A DNA stretch of 64,000 bases from Christiangramia sediminis (GCF_020552705.1 NZ_JAJBZG010000005.1:372001-436000), one strand, 5' to 3'. Positions 42,045-51,939 are shown, numbered from the stretch's first letter. A program made the numbers and translations. The notes: generated from the sequence alone by a model not told the origin.

Positions 42045-42743
42045 TTATTTGGTACGAACAGTACGTTGTTCAATTCGTTTCTCATAATCCTTCCCCTGGA
42101 AAATTCTCTGCACAAAAATCCCCGGGATATGGATGTGATTCGGATCCAGTTCTCCCGGTTCCACAAGTTCCTCAACTTCTGCAACCGTAATTTTTGCTGA
42201 ACCGCACATCGCAGGATTAAAGTTTCTTGCCGTTCCTTTAAAGATCAGGTTTCCGGCCTTATCACCTTTCCATGCCTTTACGAATGCAAAATCAGCTTTA
42301 AAAGCTTCTTCGAGAACATACATTTTTCCGTCAAATTCCCTGGTTTCCTTTCCCTGCGCAACTTCAGTACCATAACCTGCAGGAGTATATATTGCAGGAA
42401 AACCCTGTTGTGCCGCCTGGCATCTTGCGGCTAATGTTCCCTGCGGTATCAGTTCAACATCAAGCTCTCCACTTAACATTTGCTTTTCAAAAATGGCATT
42501 CTCTCCTACATAAGAAGAAACCATTTTATCTATTTGTTTTTTGTGTAATAATTGTCCCAGGCCGAAGTCATCTACCCCGGCATTATTGGAGATACAGGTA
42601 AGATTTTTAAGATTAAGTCGAACAAGTTCAGAAATTGCATTTTCAGGAATTCCGCATAAACCGAAACCACCAAGCATAAAAGTCATTCCGTCCTTAACAC
42701 CTTTTACAGCATCCTGTACATTATCAACAGTTTTTATGATCAT
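42045..42743 (-). CDS. scoA: 3-oxoacid CoA-transferase, subunit A
   Basis: A 232-residue subunit. The CoA-transferase family I pattern [14 protein letters not shown] (about residues 22-35) and [14 protein letters not shown] are diagnostic, and the glycine-rich [14 protein letters not shown] is also present. Partner of scoB, which is immediately downstream. Confidence 0.94.
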   Translation of the reverse strand: MIIKTVDNVQDAVKGVKDGMTFMLGGFGLCGIPENAISELVRLNLKNLTCISNNAGVDDFGLGQLLHKKQIDKMVSSYVGENAIFEKQMLSGELDVELIPQGTLAARCQAAQQGFPAIYTPAGYGTEVAQGKETREFDGKMYVLEEAFKADFAFVKAWKGDKAGNLIFKGTARNFNPAMCGSAKITVAEVEELVEPGELDPNHIHIPGIFVQRIFQGKDYEKRIEQRTVRTK

Positions 42744-42851
42744 TTTTTTCAGAATTTTACCCGAAAATACGAAAATAAAAATGTGGTCACAACGAAAGTA
42801 TGTTGGGAATTAAACTATAAAGAATATTACAGGGATTTTTTTATGAAAAAT

Positions 42852-45164
42852 CTAAAAATCAAGCTCATCTGGCACTGAATCATCAGTATTCTGTTTAGCT
42901 CCGTAATTATTACAATTCACTTCGATACTTAGATTTTCGGGTCTTTCAAAACCTTCTTTTGAAACTTTAAGCTCTTCATCTGCATATACATCTTTCATAT
43001 ACATTCCCCAGATAGGCAATGCCATGGTAGCTCCCTGACCGTAGGTAATTCCGGGGAAATGAACGGCACGATCTTCGGCTCCTACCCATACGCCGGTAGC
43101 AAGATCTGGAACCATCCCGATAAACCAACCATCACTCTGATTTTGAGTAGTTCCTGTTTTTCCGGCAATAGGATTTTTAAAATCATATGGATAGCCTGTA
43201 ACTGCCCTTTCATAATCCAGTCTGCCTTTGGCCCAGGTTCCTCTCAATCGAATACCAGAACCAGACTGGGTGACCCCTTCAAGTAAAGTAGTAGTTACAT
43301 ATGCTGCTTCTTTACTTAAAACATCCCTGGTTTCAGGCACATGTTGATAAAGTACTGTTCCATTTTTATCTTCGATACGATTTACCAAAACGGGTTTTAC
43401 ATAGACTCCCTGATTAGCAAATGTGCTAAAGGCTGAAACCATTTCAAACAAACTAAGATCGGCTGTTCCAAGAGCAATAGAAGGTACTTTAGGAATATTT
43501 GACACATCTACCCCCAGCTTTTCTGCCAGGTCAATAACCGGCCCCGGGCCTGTTTTATCAATCAGTCTTGCCGTAACGGTATTTACAGATCCTGCAAGAG
43601 CGTCCTTTAAAGAAATCATCCCTTCATAACCATCATTACCAGCATTCTGTGGAGACCAGTCGTTTTGATTGCCATGTTTACCTGCTTCTATAGTAAATCG
43701 TGCTCTTGGCAAAGTATCACAAGGAGAAAATTTTAACTGATCTATCGCCGTAGCATATACGAATGGCTTAAAGGTAGATCCAACCTGCCTTTTACCCTGC
43801 TTAACATGATCGTATTTGAAATGCTTGAAATTCGTACCACCCACCCAAGCTTTTACTTCACCTGTTTGTGGCACCATAGACATCATTCCGGCCTGAAGAA
43901 AGGATTTATAATATAAGATAGAATCACGAGGTGTCATTACAGTATCAATAGTTCCTTTCCAACTGAACACGCGCATCTCGGCATCCTCTGTAAAAGATTT
44001 TCTTATCTCTTCTTCAGATTTTCCCTGCGCATTCATTTTTCTCCATCTTTCAGAACGCTTCATAGCACTTTCTATAAGGCTTTCCACTTCGCTTTTATCT
44101 ATATCCCTAAATGGGGCGGTAGGATTATTCACATTCTGGCGGTCAAATTCTTTTTGAATATGAGAAATGTGTTTAGTCACGGCGTCTTCGGCATACTCCT
44201 GCATCTTAGAATCTATACTGGTGTATATTTTGAGACCGTCGCTAAAAAGACTGTATTCACTCCCGTCTGGTTTAGGATTTTCTTCGATCCAATCCCTCAT
44301 AAATTTTTGCAGGTAGGCTCTAAAATAAGTGGCCATCCCTTCATCGTGACCTTCCGGGGTGAATTCGATCTTCATGGGTAATTTCTGAAGAGAATCCATT
44401 TCCTGTTCAGAAATAAAACCATTACGGTTCATCTGTTCAAAAACCTGATTTCTTCTATCTTTCACCATCTCCGGTCTCCTCATAGGGTTATACAAGGCAG
44501 AATTTTTGAGCATTCCCACTAAAACAGCCGACTCTTCTATCTTAAGATCTCTGGGCTCTTTATCAAAATATATTTTGGATGCTGAACGTATTCCTACAGC
44601 CTGATAAATAAAATCATACTTATTAAAATACATCGTGATGATCTCTTCTTTGGTATACTGTCTTTCCAGCCTGGTAGAAATCACCCATTCCTTTACTTTT
44701 TGAAAAACCCTTTCTATATCATTTTGCGCAACATCTTCAGTAAAAAGTTGTTTCGCTAACTGTTGGGTAATTGTACTCGCTCCGCCACGGGTTCCAAGAT
44801 AAACCGCTGCCCGAACTGTTCCCTTTGCATCTATACCCGCATGTTGATAGAAACGCTCGTCTTCTGTCGCAACCAGTGCCTGAACCAGGTGCTCAGGAAG
44901 GTCGTCATATTTTATAGGAGTCCTGTTTTCGCTGTAGTATTTTCCTAAAGTCTCACCATCTGAAGAAAATATTTCGGTAGCGAGATTAGTTTCGGGGTTT
45001 TCAAGCTCTTCAAAGGTTGGCATTTTGCCAAATGCTCCCCAGCCTGCAAGTAAAAACACAAAAATAGCTACAAGAATTCCTATTCCGAAAAGTGTCCAGA
45101 AGCCTACAATATACTTTCGATTACTATGTGCAGGTTTTTTAGTTTTTTTGGGTGTGCGGGCCAT
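42852..45164 (-). CDS. Bifunctional penicillin-binding protein 1A type (glycosyltransferase and transpeptidase)
   Basis: A 770-residue peptidoglycan synthase. A basic tail and membrane helix (about 19-41) are followed by a GT51 domain (catalytic Glu101 in ATEDERFYQHAG; GGASTITQQLAKQLF) and a transpeptidase domain. The latter has Ser in GSTFKPF (about residue 465), SVN in AGSVNTVTAR and KTGTT in IAGKTGTTQNQSDGW. It builds and cross-links glycan strands in the periplasm. Between about 325 and 420 is the usual linker/OB region. The gene lies just downstream of gldH on the same strand. Confidence 0.95.
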   Translation of the reverse strand: MARTPKKTKKPAHSNRKYIVGFWTLFGIGILVAIFVFLLAGWGAFGKMPTFEELENPETNLATEIFSSDGETLGKYYSENRTPIKYDDLPEHLVQALVATEDERFYQHAGIDAKGTVRAAVYLGTRGGASTITQQLAKQLFTEDVAQNDIERVFQKVKEWVISTRLERQYTKEEIITMYFNKYDFIYQAVGIRSASKIYFDKEPRDLKIEESAVLVGMLKNSALYNPMRRPEMVKDRRNQVFEQMNRNGFISEQEMDSLQKLPMKIEFTPEGHDEGMATYFRAYLQKFMRDWIEENPKPDGSEYSLFSDGLKIYTSIDSKMQEYAEDAVTKHISHIQKEFDRQNVNNPTAPFRDIDKSEVESLIESAMKRSERWRKMNAQGKSEEEIRKSFTEDAEMRVFSWKGTIDTVMTPRDSILYYKSFLQAGMMSMVPQTGEVKAWVGGTNFKHFKYDHVKQGKRQVGSTFKPFVYATAIDQLKFSPCDTLPRARFTIEAGKHGNQNDWSPQNAGNDGYEGMISLKDALAGSVNTVTARLIDKTGPGPVIDLAEKLGVDVSNIPKVPSIALGTADLSLFEMVSAFSTFANQGVYVKPVLVNRIEDKNGTVLYQHVPETRDVLSKEAAYVTTTLLEGVTQSGSGIRLRGTWAKGRLDYERAVTGYPYDFKNPIAGKTGTTQNQSDGWFIGMVPDLATGVWVGAEDRAVHFPGITYGQGATMALPIWGMYMKDVYADEELKVSKEGFERPENLSIEVNCNNYGAKQNTDDSVPDELDF

Positions 45165-45179
45165 TATATTTTAAGAAAA

Positions 45180-45668
45180 TTAATTGTCACTTTTTTCTAT
45201 TCTGAAACCAACATCTGTGATTCCTTCCAGTTCCTGAATTCCGTCTACTTCACCATTCTTACGCATTGCCTGCTGAATACTTACTTTGTAGGTGCCGGAT
45301 TCTTCAAATCTAACGTTCTCTTTGTACCAGAGCTTATTCTCTTTCACATCACCAAATCCCGTGCCGAGCCATTCGCCATTTGGTTTGGTCATCTCATATT
45401 CCAAGGTATCACTGATCACTTTTCCCTGCGGAAATTTGATCTCAGTGATCAAAAACAAATTACTATACTTATAATCGTTATTGTTTCTAAGATTAATAAA
45501 AAGGTCATAAACCTTTGTAGAATCTATATTATTCAGCTCAAAATCAACCAGCGAATCTTTATGCCAACCTCGCATAGACTCATATTCATCGTACACCCGC
45601 TTAGAATCGCAGGATGAAAATATTACAATTGCAAAAATCAAAAAAGATACAGATAAAGCACTACGCAT
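45180..45668 (-). CDS. gldH: Gliding motility lipoprotein GldH
   Basis: A 162-residue lipoprotein of the gliding machinery of Bacteroidota. The start is ATG 45668 (MRSALSVSF), eight bases before the ricT stop codon; the longer frame to 45755 would lie fully inside ricT. The lipobox is IFSSC with Cys20. Recognisable GldH segments are VYDEYESM, GWHKDSLVDFEL, NNNDYKYSNLFLI and EWLGTGFGD. It lies between ricT and the PBP1A gene, a conserved flavobacterial order. Confidence 0.9.
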   Translation of the reverse strand: MRSALSVSFLIFAIVIFSSCDSKRVYDEYESMRGWHKDSLVDFELNNIDSTKVYDLFINLRNNNDYKYSNLFLITEIKFPQGKVISDTLEYEMTKPNGEWLGTGFGDVKENKLWYKENVRFEESGTYKVSIQQAMRKNGEVDGIQELEGITDVGFRIEKSDN

Positions 45669-46842
45669 TTTTAGAATTTGAAGTATTCCCTTTGTGTTTT
45701 TTCCTTTTCTTATTTTTATTTCTTCGCTTTCGCTGTTGTTGCTTTGGCTTATCAAATCTGGTTAAGCTATCTTCACCAATACCGTCATTAAAGCTCTTCT
45801 GATCGGTTTCCGCTAATTCCAGATTCAAGGCGTATTCTTCTATACTTCCAACCGCTTCGTCCTTCTTATTTTTGGCAATGATCTTGTTCGCCTGTTCCGG
45901 AGTAAGCGTATGCCAGTTCATCCATTCCCCTTCATAAGCGTACCAAAGGAGGCCTTTAAAAATGTCAATTTTCTGACATACTGCCGTTCCCTTCTTCGTC
46001 TTTAACTTAACGTCGGTTTTCGGAAAAGATTTTAAAGCTTCCAGATAAGAATCCAATTCATAGTTCAAACAGCATTTCAACTTTCCACATTGTCCCGCTA
46101 ATTTTTGCGGGTTTAGAGACAATTGCTGGTATCTGGCTGCAGAAGTGCTTACCGATCTGAAATCGGTTAACCAGGTAGAACAACAAAGTTCTCGTCCACA
46201 GGAACCAATCCCTCCAAGTCTCGCCGCTTCCTGGCGAAGACCAATCTGCTTCATTTCAATACGAGTATTGAATTCCCGCGCAAATTCCTTGATCAATTGT
46301 CTAAAATCCACTCGATCCTCAGCGGTATAATAAAAAGTAGCTTTTGAAGCGTCTCCCTGAAACTCAATATCGCTAATTTTCATGCTGAGTTTCAGCCTGA
46401 TCGCTATTTGCCTGGAACGTTGCTGGATCTTATCTTCTCTGCTTCGGGCTTCCTGCCAAACATCGATATCTTTCTGGGATGCCTTTCTATAGATCTTAAG
46501 GACCTCTCCAGAATTTGGATCTTCCTTTTTCTTTTTCATCTGAACTCTTACCAGTTCTCCGGTAAGACTTACAATTCCCACATCGTGACCCGGGCTGGCT
46601 TCTGTAGCCACCACGTCCCCGATACTCAGACTTAAATTTTCAGTATTTTTAAAGAAATGCTTTCGGCCGTTCTTAAAACGGACCTCAACAAAATCGAAAG
46701 GTTCTGTACCTCCCGGAAGAGACATATTGGAAAGCCAATCAAAAACAGTAAGTTTATTACAACCGTCTGTTCCACAGGTTCCATTATTCTTACATCCTTT
46801 CGGCTGACCGTCTTTGCCGGTCGAGCAACTTGTGCAAGCCAT
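45661..46842 (-). CDS. ricT: RicT family protein (PSP1 domain)
   Basis: A 393-residue protein of the YaaT/RicT group, regulatory partner in an iron-sulfur-containing complex affecting RNA processing in Bacillus. A Cys-rich head (CTSCSTGKDGQPKGC and CGTDGC, residues 3-28) is an addition found in Bacteroidota. The PSP1 core follows (about 40-290), with conserved Cys in GIGSCGRELCCSTWL and GKLKCCLNYEL, and a highly basic C-tail of Lys/Arg (KQQQRKRRNKNKKRKK). Its 3' end overlaps the gldH start. Confidence 0.9.
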   Translation of the reverse strand: MACTSCSTGKDGQPKGCKNNGTCGTDGCNKLTVFDWLSNMSLPGGTEPFDFVEVRFKNGRKHFFKNTENLSLSIGDVVATEASPGHDVGIVSLTGELVRVQMKKKKEDPNSGEVLKIYRKASQKDIDVWQEARSREDKIQQRSRQIAIRLKLSMKISDIEFQGDASKATFYYTAEDRVDFRQLIKEFAREFNTRIEMKQIGLRQEAARLGGIGSCGRELCCSTWLTDFRSVSTSAARYQQLSLNPQKLAGQCGKLKCCLNYELDSYLEALKSFPKTDVKLKTKKGTAVCQKIDIFKGLLWYAYEGEWMNWHTLTPEQANKIIAKNKKDEAVGSIEEYALNLELAETDQKSFNDGIGEDSLTRFDKPKQQQRKRRNKNKKRKKHKGNTSNSKNA

Positions 46843-47054
46843 ATATTATATATATTGAGGAAGTCACTTTTTTGCGTGTGATATAAACATCCTTCTGTCC
46901 TACCTTCACGGTAATAATTGCAGAATCTCCTTCATCAACAATGGCTAAATTCCTAGCCTACACGCCTATAAAAAGCACCTCCTTGAGGTTCATAAAAATT
47001 TTCAACAGTAAATATACCAATTATTAATTGGCTCCACTATTTTAGAAAAGAAAC

Positions 47055-48086
47055 CTATTGCTTAAATCGTAAAACTTCAGATCTTCCTTTTTTGAAAATC
47101 TTGTTGCTCGCTCCCTTACCTTTTCGAAGCGCTTTTTGCTCCTCGTAAGGTAAAGACGCTATTTCCCTGCAGGTATCTGAACAACAATCATTCATCTTTT
47201 CAGCGCATTCTTCACACTGAATAAAAAGTAAGTGACAGGCTTCATTGTCACAGTTCACATGAGTATCGCAAGCCTTGCCACATTGGTGACATTGGGCGAT
47301 CACATCTTCTGAAATTCTCTCAGACCTACGATGATCGAAAACGAAATTCTTACCAATAAATTTATTTTCAAGCTTTTGACTCTCTACCTGGCGGGTGTAT
47401 TCAATAATCCCGCCTTCAAGCTGATAGACATTCTTGAATCCGCGATGTTTATAGTAAGCACTGGCTTTTTCACATCTAATTCCGCCGGTACAATACATCA
47501 CCAGGTTCTTATCTTCCTTATGCTCCTTAAGATCTTCTTCAATGATATCCAGCGAATCTCTGAAAGTATCCACATCTGGAGTAATGGCGCCCTGAAAATG
47601 ACCAATTTCACTTTCATAATGATTTCTCATATCCACCAAGATCGTGTTTGGATCATTTATCAATTCATTGAATCTGGAAGCATCTACGTGAACTCCTTTG
47701 TTGGTAACATCAAATGTCTCATCATTCAATCCATCTGCAACGATCTTCGTTCTCACCTTAACTTTAAGTTTCAGGAAAGATTTTATATCGTGCTCAATGG
47801 CAATATTTAAACGAACATTTTCAAGAAAATAAATATCGTCCAGGAAAGCCTTGAATTCATTAAAGCGTTTTGCCGGAACCGACAATTGTGCATTAATCCC
47901 TTCATGAGCCACATAAATTCTTCCCAGCACATCCATCTGGTCCCAGGCAATAAATAAGTGATTCCTGAATAATTCGGGGTTTCCGATCTTTGCGTAAGCA
48001 TAGAAAGAGAGCGTAAGCCTGTCTTCTCCGGCTTCTTCTAAAAGAGCTTCTCTTTCTTTAGCGCTCAATTTATTGTACAGTTGCAT
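47055..48086 (-). CDS. trhO: tRNA uridine(34) hydroxylase TrhO (rhodanese domain)
   Basis: A 343-residue enzyme that makes 5-hydroxyuridine at the wobble position of tRNA using O2. The N-terminal ferredoxin-like UPF0176 domain (about 1-110) precedes the rhodanese domain with Cys199 in VMYCTGGIRCEKA. The C-terminus (about 255-325) holds a set of Cys in C-x2-C spacing (CHQCGKACDTHVNC, CEECAE, CCSDTCRE), probably a zinc-binding part. It is divergent from recA and has its own TATCTTTG box at 48131-48124. Confidence 0.92.
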   Translation of the reverse strand: MQLYNKLSAKEREALLEEAGEDRLTLSFYAYAKIGNPELFRNHLFIAWDQMDVLGRIYVAHEGINAQLSVPAKRFNEFKAFLDDIYFLENVRLNIAIEHDIKSFLKLKVKVRTKIVADGLNDETFDVTNKGVHVDASRFNELINDPNTILVDMRNHYESEIGHFQGAITPDVDTFRDSLDIIEEDLKEHKEDKNLVMYCTGGIRCEKASAYYKHRGFKNVYQLEGGIIEYTRQVESQKLENKFIGKNFVFDHRRSERISEDVIAQCHQCGKACDTHVNCDNEACHLLFIQCEECAEKMNDCCSDTCREIASLPYEEQKALRKGKGASNKIFKKGRSEVLRFKQ

Positions 48087-48123
48087 GCTATACTAATATT
48101 TTAAGTGTTAAAGAAAATTTTTG

Positions 48124-48131
48124 CAAAGATA
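48124..48131 (-). promoter_or_regulatory. -7 box of trhO
   Basis: Minus-strand TATCTTTG, an exact TAnnTTTG match, 37 bases before the trhO ATG. Confidence 0.5.
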
Positions 48132-48178
48132 CATTTTTCCGTTAATAAGCCATAATTGTTTGCTGCGATAAGGCTTTG

Positions 48179-48192
48179 TCCAAAATTTTGGA
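48179..48192. promoter_or_regulatory. Perfect palindrome upstream of recA
   Basis: TCCAAAATTTTGGA is a 14-bp perfect palindrome about 95 bases before recA, between the divergent trhO and recA genes. It may be an operator (for a LexA-like or other repressor). A separate inverted pair, TTTGCTGC (48159-48166) and GCAGCAAA (48229-48236), encloses it. Confidence 0.35.
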
Positions 48193-48286
48193 ATTATTCC
48201 ATAAATCAGCAATAACTTTTATTGTATTGCAGCAAAACTTATCTTATTTTAGCAGACCTTATTTCAAAAAATTATAATACACATTC

Positions 48287-49300
48287 ATGAGCAACGATAA
48301 AGAAAAAGACGCGAAACTAAAGGCATTAAAGCTTACCCTGGACAAAATGGACAAAACATACGGAAAGGGTACCGTAATGAAAATGAGTGACCAGGTCGTG
48401 GTAGATGTGGATGCGATTTCTACAGGTTCATTAGGTCTTGATCTAGCTTTAGGTGTTGGAGGATATCCTAGAGGAAGGGTTATTGAAATTTATGGCCCGG
48501 AATCTTCAGGTAAAACCACGCTTACTTTACACGCAATTGCTGAAGCTCAGAAAAAAGGTGGCATTGCTGCTTTTATAGATGCGGAACATGCATTTGATAG
48601 ATTTTACGCGGAAAAACTGGATGTAGATATAGACAACCTTATCATATCCCAACCAGATAATGGGGAGCAGGCTCTTGAAATTACCGATAATCTTATCCGT
48701 TCCGGAGCTATTGATATTATTGTAATCGACTCCGTTGCCGCTCTTACTCCAAAAAGTGAGATCGAAGGGGAAATGGGAGATTCCAAAATGGGTCTTCATG
48801 CAAGATTAATGTCTCAGGCACTTAGAAAACTTACCTCCTCTATCAGTAAAACAAACTGTACAGTTATTTTCATTAACCAGTTAAGAGAGAAAATTGGGGT
48901 AATGTTCGGGAATCCTGAAACTACTACCGGTGGTAACGCTCTTAAATTTTACGCTTCTGTAAGACTTGATATCAGAAGATCTACACAAATAAAGGATAGC
49001 GCAAACAATGTGATGGGGAACAAAACCCGTGTGAAGGTGGTGAAGAATAAAGTTGCTCCTCCTTTTAAAACGGCAGAATTTGACATTATGTATGGCGAGG
49101 GAATTTCCAAAATTGGTGAGATCATCGATATTGGAGTTGATTACGAGATCGTAAAGAAAAGCGGTTCGTGGTTTAGTTATGAAGATACTAAACTGGGACA
49201 GGGTCGTGACGCAGTTAAGATATTACTGAAAGACAATCCGGACCTTATGGAAGAACTGGAAGAAAAGATAAAAAATGCTATTAAACTGGCAAAAGAATAA
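48287..49300 (+). CDS. recA: Recombinase RecA
   Basis: A 337-residue strand-exchange ATPase. Walker A is GPESSGKT (70-77), Walker B and flanking motifs are [15 protein letters not shown] and [14 protein letters not shown], and the DNA-binding loops include [13 protein letters not shown]. The C-terminus ends in a shorter acidic tail than in E. coli. The gene is monocistronic, with a terminator at 49345-49368 and a palindrome-rich leader upstream. Confidence 0.98.
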   Translation: MSNDKEKDAKLKALKLTLDKMDKTYGKGTVMKMSDQVVVDVDAISTGSLGLDLALGVGGYPRGRVIEIYGPESSGKTTLTLHAIAEAQKKGGIAAFIDAEHAFDRFYAEKLDVDIDNLIISQPDNGEQALEITDNLIRSGAIDIIVIDSVAALTPKSEIEGEMGDSKMGLHARLMSQALRKLTSSISKTNCTVIFINQLREKIGVMFGNPETTTGGNALKFYASVRLDIRRSTQIKDSANNVMGNKTRVKVVKNKVAPPFKTAEFDIMYGEGISKIGEIIDIGVDYEIVKKSGSWFSYEDTKLGQGRDAVKILLKDNPDLMEELEEKIKNAIKLAKE

Positions 49301-49344
49301 GTTTCAGGAGTTTCCCTGAAGGCATTTGCTTTTACTCGAAAATT

Positions 49345-49368
49345 AAAATCCCCATTTTGGGGATTTTT
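49345..49368 (+). terminator. Terminator of recA
   Basis: AAAATCCCC pairs with GGGGATTTT around ATTTT; the downstream arm merges into TTTTTTT. Confidence 0.85.
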
Positions 49369-49428
49369 TTTGCTTTATACGCAACCTTTATTTAAGAAGT
49401 GCATCTATGGTATAAACGCGAAAAGAAT

Positions 49429-49887
49429 ATGAAAAAAATAGTTTTTGCCTTAGTGACACTAATTGCGATGAGCAGTTGTTCGATTGATGATGACAACTCT
49501 AACACCTCCTATGAATTTGCAGAAATTACTGATTTTGAGTTTCCTGAATTTTTTGAAGCCGGAAAAAGTTATGATCTAAAATTAACCTACCAACTGCCTT
49601 CAACCTGTCATACATTTGCTGGATTTGATGGAGGTAGAGAAGATTTAAATTCAAATGAAATTTTCATTTATGCCTTAACTTCTTTCGACCCAAATGAAAC
49701 AGGTTGTGATTCTTCTAATGATACAGATCTAACTTCCGCTGGTACTATTAGAGGTTTTAACATTAGTGCGAATGTCGATGAGGATGAAATCTTTATTTTT
49801 AATTTATGGACTGGTGAGGATGCTAATGGCGATCCAGTTTTCACAACGGTAGAAGTACCCGTAGGCGAAACAGCAGAAACACCATAA
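49429..49887 (+). CDS. Hypothetical lipoprotein
   Basis: A 152-residue lipoprotein counted from ATG 49429 (MKKIVFALVTLIAMSSCS; lipobox MSSC, Cys17). The mature protein is very acidic (Asp/Glu rich) with beta-strand patterns and Cys in STCHTFAGFDGGRED and ETGCDSSNDTD. No domain was recognised. It lies between recA and a sigma factor gene with its own promoter. Confidence 0.65.
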   Translation: MKKIVFALVTLIAMSSCSIDDDNSNTSYEFAEITDFEFPEFFEAGKSYDLKLTYQLPSTCHTFAGFDGGREDLNSNEIFIYALTSFDPNETGCDSSNDTDLTSAGTIRGFNISANVDEDEIFIFNLWTGEDANGDPVFTTVEVPVGETAETP

Positions 49888-49895
49888 AATCTAGA

Positions 49896-49903
49896 TATCT
49901 TTG
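49896..49903 (+). promoter_or_regulatory. -7 box of the ECF sigma gene
   Basis: TATCTTTG matches TAnnTTTG, 21 bases before the TTG start codon at 49925. Confidence 0.5.
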
Positions 49904-49924
49904 CCGATAGCTTAAAAATTAATT

Positions 49925-50473
49925 TTGACCAGCCTTAAGAATCTCATTCGTCAGTGCAAAAATCAAGAGAGAAATGCACAGGAAGAGCTTTATCGCATCT
50001 ATGCGGCAAAGCTTTTTGGCGTATGTCTTAAATATTCCGACAGCTACCATCAGGCAGAGGATAACCTGCAGGATGGATTTGTAACCATCTTTGATAAAAT
50101 TTCTCAATATAAAGATGAGGGTTCTTTTGAAGGCTGGATGAAACGAATTTTAATAAATACCGCTTTACAAAAGCACCGGAAACAAAAAGTATATGCCCTC
50201 ACCAATGAGGATAATATTCCCGAAGAAGAGGTGGAAGTAGAAACCGATGATCTCTCAGTAGATTTTCTATTGAAATGCGTTCAGGAGCTTCCAGACAGAT
50301 ACAGACAGGTTTTTAATATGTACGTCATGGATGGCTACTCCCATCGTGAAATATCTGAAATGTTGAAAATTTCTGAAGGAACCTCAAAATCCAATCTTGC
50401 CAGGGCAAGGATGGCTTTGAGAGATAAAATTGAAAAAAAAGAAAGTATTAAAAATTCGGCTCAATCATTATGA
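49925..50473 (+). CDS. ECF-type RNA polymerase sigma factor
   Basis: A 182-residue sigma-70 family factor. The start is TTG 49925 (MTSLKNLIRQCKNQERNAQEELY), the only initiation codon that keeps the full sigma-2 region. Region 2 is at about 10-80 (AAKLFGVCLKYSDSYHQAEDNLQDGFVTIFDKI) and region 4 at about 115-165 (ELPDRYRQVFNMYVMDGYSHREISEMLKISEGTSKSNLARAR). Its last codons overlap the ATG of the next gene (ATGA at 50470), so both are translated together. The partner is described next and is the likely regulator. Confidence 0.92.
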   Translation: MTSLKNLIRQCKNQERNAQEELYRIYAAKLFGVCLKYSDSYHQAEDNLQDGFVTIFDKISQYKDEGSFEGWMKRILINTALQKHRKQKVYALTNEDNIPEEEVEVETDDLSVDFLLKCVQELPDRYRQVFNMYVMDGYSHREISEMLKISEGTSKSNLARARMALRDKIEKKESIKNSAQSL

Positions 50474-51939
50474 AAGAAAAGAAAAACATAGACCGGATTT
50501 TTCAGGAAAAGTTCAAGGACTTTGAAACGGAACCTCATGAAAGAGTGTGGAATAATATCGCTTCAAAACTTGATAAGAAAGACAAAAAAAGACCCCTTAT
50601 TATTCCTTTATGGTTTAAGATTGGTGGTGTTGCAGCGATTATGGCTATAATCCTTGCCAGCCTGCTCTTCACCAATAATCAAAATTCTGTTACAGGGGAA
50701 CCGGAAGTGGTCTTTGAAAATCCTGAAAAATCAACAAAAGAGCAAAACTCAAATAAAGAGTCTTCAGCAGGAAAAAATAAGAATACAAACATTTCTGAAG
50801 AAGAAATAGTCTCTGAAGAGAAGACTTATAAATCTGAAAATGATGAAATAAATGCTGCTTCAAATAATAAGTCCTCCTCAAATTCTGCTCTAACAGGGAA
50901 TGAAAACAATAGCTCTCAGGAAAAAAGAAAAAATAATATTATAAAATCTGATACTCCTATTAGTACAGAGTCGGCAATTGCAAATAAAGAGAAGAAGTCA
51001 AAATCTTCAAATTTTACCGATTCAGATGAGGAATTAGTTAATTCTGAAAAAGAAAGCAGGGATATTACTTCCGAAGCGATTGCAGCATCTGAAACTACAG
51101 AGAAGGATTCAGTGAAAATTCAATCGATCATTAAAGAAGAGAATGCACTTGCCGATGTTGAGGAAGAAAAGAAAAAACGAGAAGAAAACGAGGAGGATAT
51201 CGCTGACCTGGATTCGAGAAAGATGCGTCTTTCCACTTTTGCCGCACCGGTGTTTTACAAGAATATTGGAAGCGGGAATGAGCTTTCCAACCAGTTATCA
51301 GACAATTCAACCTCTTCAGAAGTAACCCTAGCTTACGGAGTAAAAATAGCCTATAAAATTTCGGATAAGCTTAAGATCAGAACCGGGATTAGTAAAATTG
51401 ATATCAATAAGAATATTCAGGATATTTCATATTCCCCTTCAGCAATGTCCGTTGGTTTCGAAAATATTAGTCCATTGGAAGATAATATTCAAATTAGGGA
51501 TAACTCCCCGGGGCCTTCAGAGAGCGGATTACCAATTGGCGGCATGGACGGAAATAATTCTTTAACTACCGCCATAGTTACTACCGGAGAGATCAATCAG
51601 CAATTTGGATATATAGAAGTGCCGCTGGAGGTTGAATATGTTTTGATAGATAGCAAATTCGGTTTAAATATCATCGGTGGTGGAAGTAGTTTATTCCTGG
51701 ACAATAACCGGGTTCAACTAATTTCTGGAGAGATGAAAACTGATCTGGGTAAAGCGACCAATATCAACAATACCAGTTTTAGTACTAATATTGGGGTAGG
51801 TATGGATTACCAGTTAACAGATAAATTCAGCATCAATGTTGAACCTATCTTTAAATATCAGATCAATACCTTTAATAATGTGAATAATGTGCAACCGGTA
51901 AACTTTGGAGTATACTCAGGTTTAAGCTTCAGATTTTAA
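50470..51939 (+). CDS. Putative trans-envelope protein: cytoplasmic tail, membrane anchor, disordered linker and outer-membrane beta-barrel
   Basis: A 489-residue protein translated in an ATGA overlap with the sigma factor. Residues 1-47 are charged and cytoplasmic (KKNIDRIFQEKFKDFE, WNNIASKLDKK), similar in position to an anti-sigma head. One transmembrane helix covers 48-67. Residues 70-255 are low complexity, rich in Ser, Asn, Lys and Glu. Residues 256-489 are amphipathic strands typical of an outer-membrane porin-like barrel, and the chain ends in Phe (LSFRF) as barrels do. No signal-cleavage site is seen. It therefore may bridge both membranes and report envelope state to the sigma factor; this is inferred, not shown. 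Confidence 0.65.
   Translation: MKEKKNIDRIFQEKFKDFETEPHERVWNNIASKLDKKDKKRPLIIPLWFKIGGVAAIMAIILASLLFTNNQNSVTGEPEVVFENPEKSTKEQNSNKESSAGKNKNTNISEEEIVSEEKTYKSENDEINAASNNKSSSNSALTGNENNSSQEKRKNNIIKSDTPISTESAIANKEKKSKSSNFTDSDEELVNSEKESRDITSEAIAASETTEKDSVKIQSIIKEENALADVEEEKKKREENEEDIADLDSRKMRLSTFAAPVFYKNIGSGNELSNQLSDNSTSSEVTLAYGVKIAYKISDKLKIRTGISKIDINKNIQDISYSPSAMSVGFENISPLEDNIQIRDNSPGPSESGLPIGGMDGNNSLTTAIVTTGEINQQFGYIEVPLEVEYVLIDSKFGLNIIGGGSSLFLDNNRVQLISGEMKTDLGKATNINNTSFSTNIGVGMDYQLTDKFSINVEPIFKYQINTFNNVNNVQPVNFGVYSGLSFRF

Noticed and set aside
46858-46960. Minus-strand open frame reading VDEGDSAIITVKVGQKDVYITRKK before ricT
   Set aside because: It looks protein-like but has no ATG, uses only a GTG inside, and would overlap the ricT start; it may be a remnant but cannot be supported.
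47331-47810. Plus-strand 159-residue ORF antisense to trhO
   Set aside because: Fully inside trhO on the opposite strand, without domain or promoter evidence.
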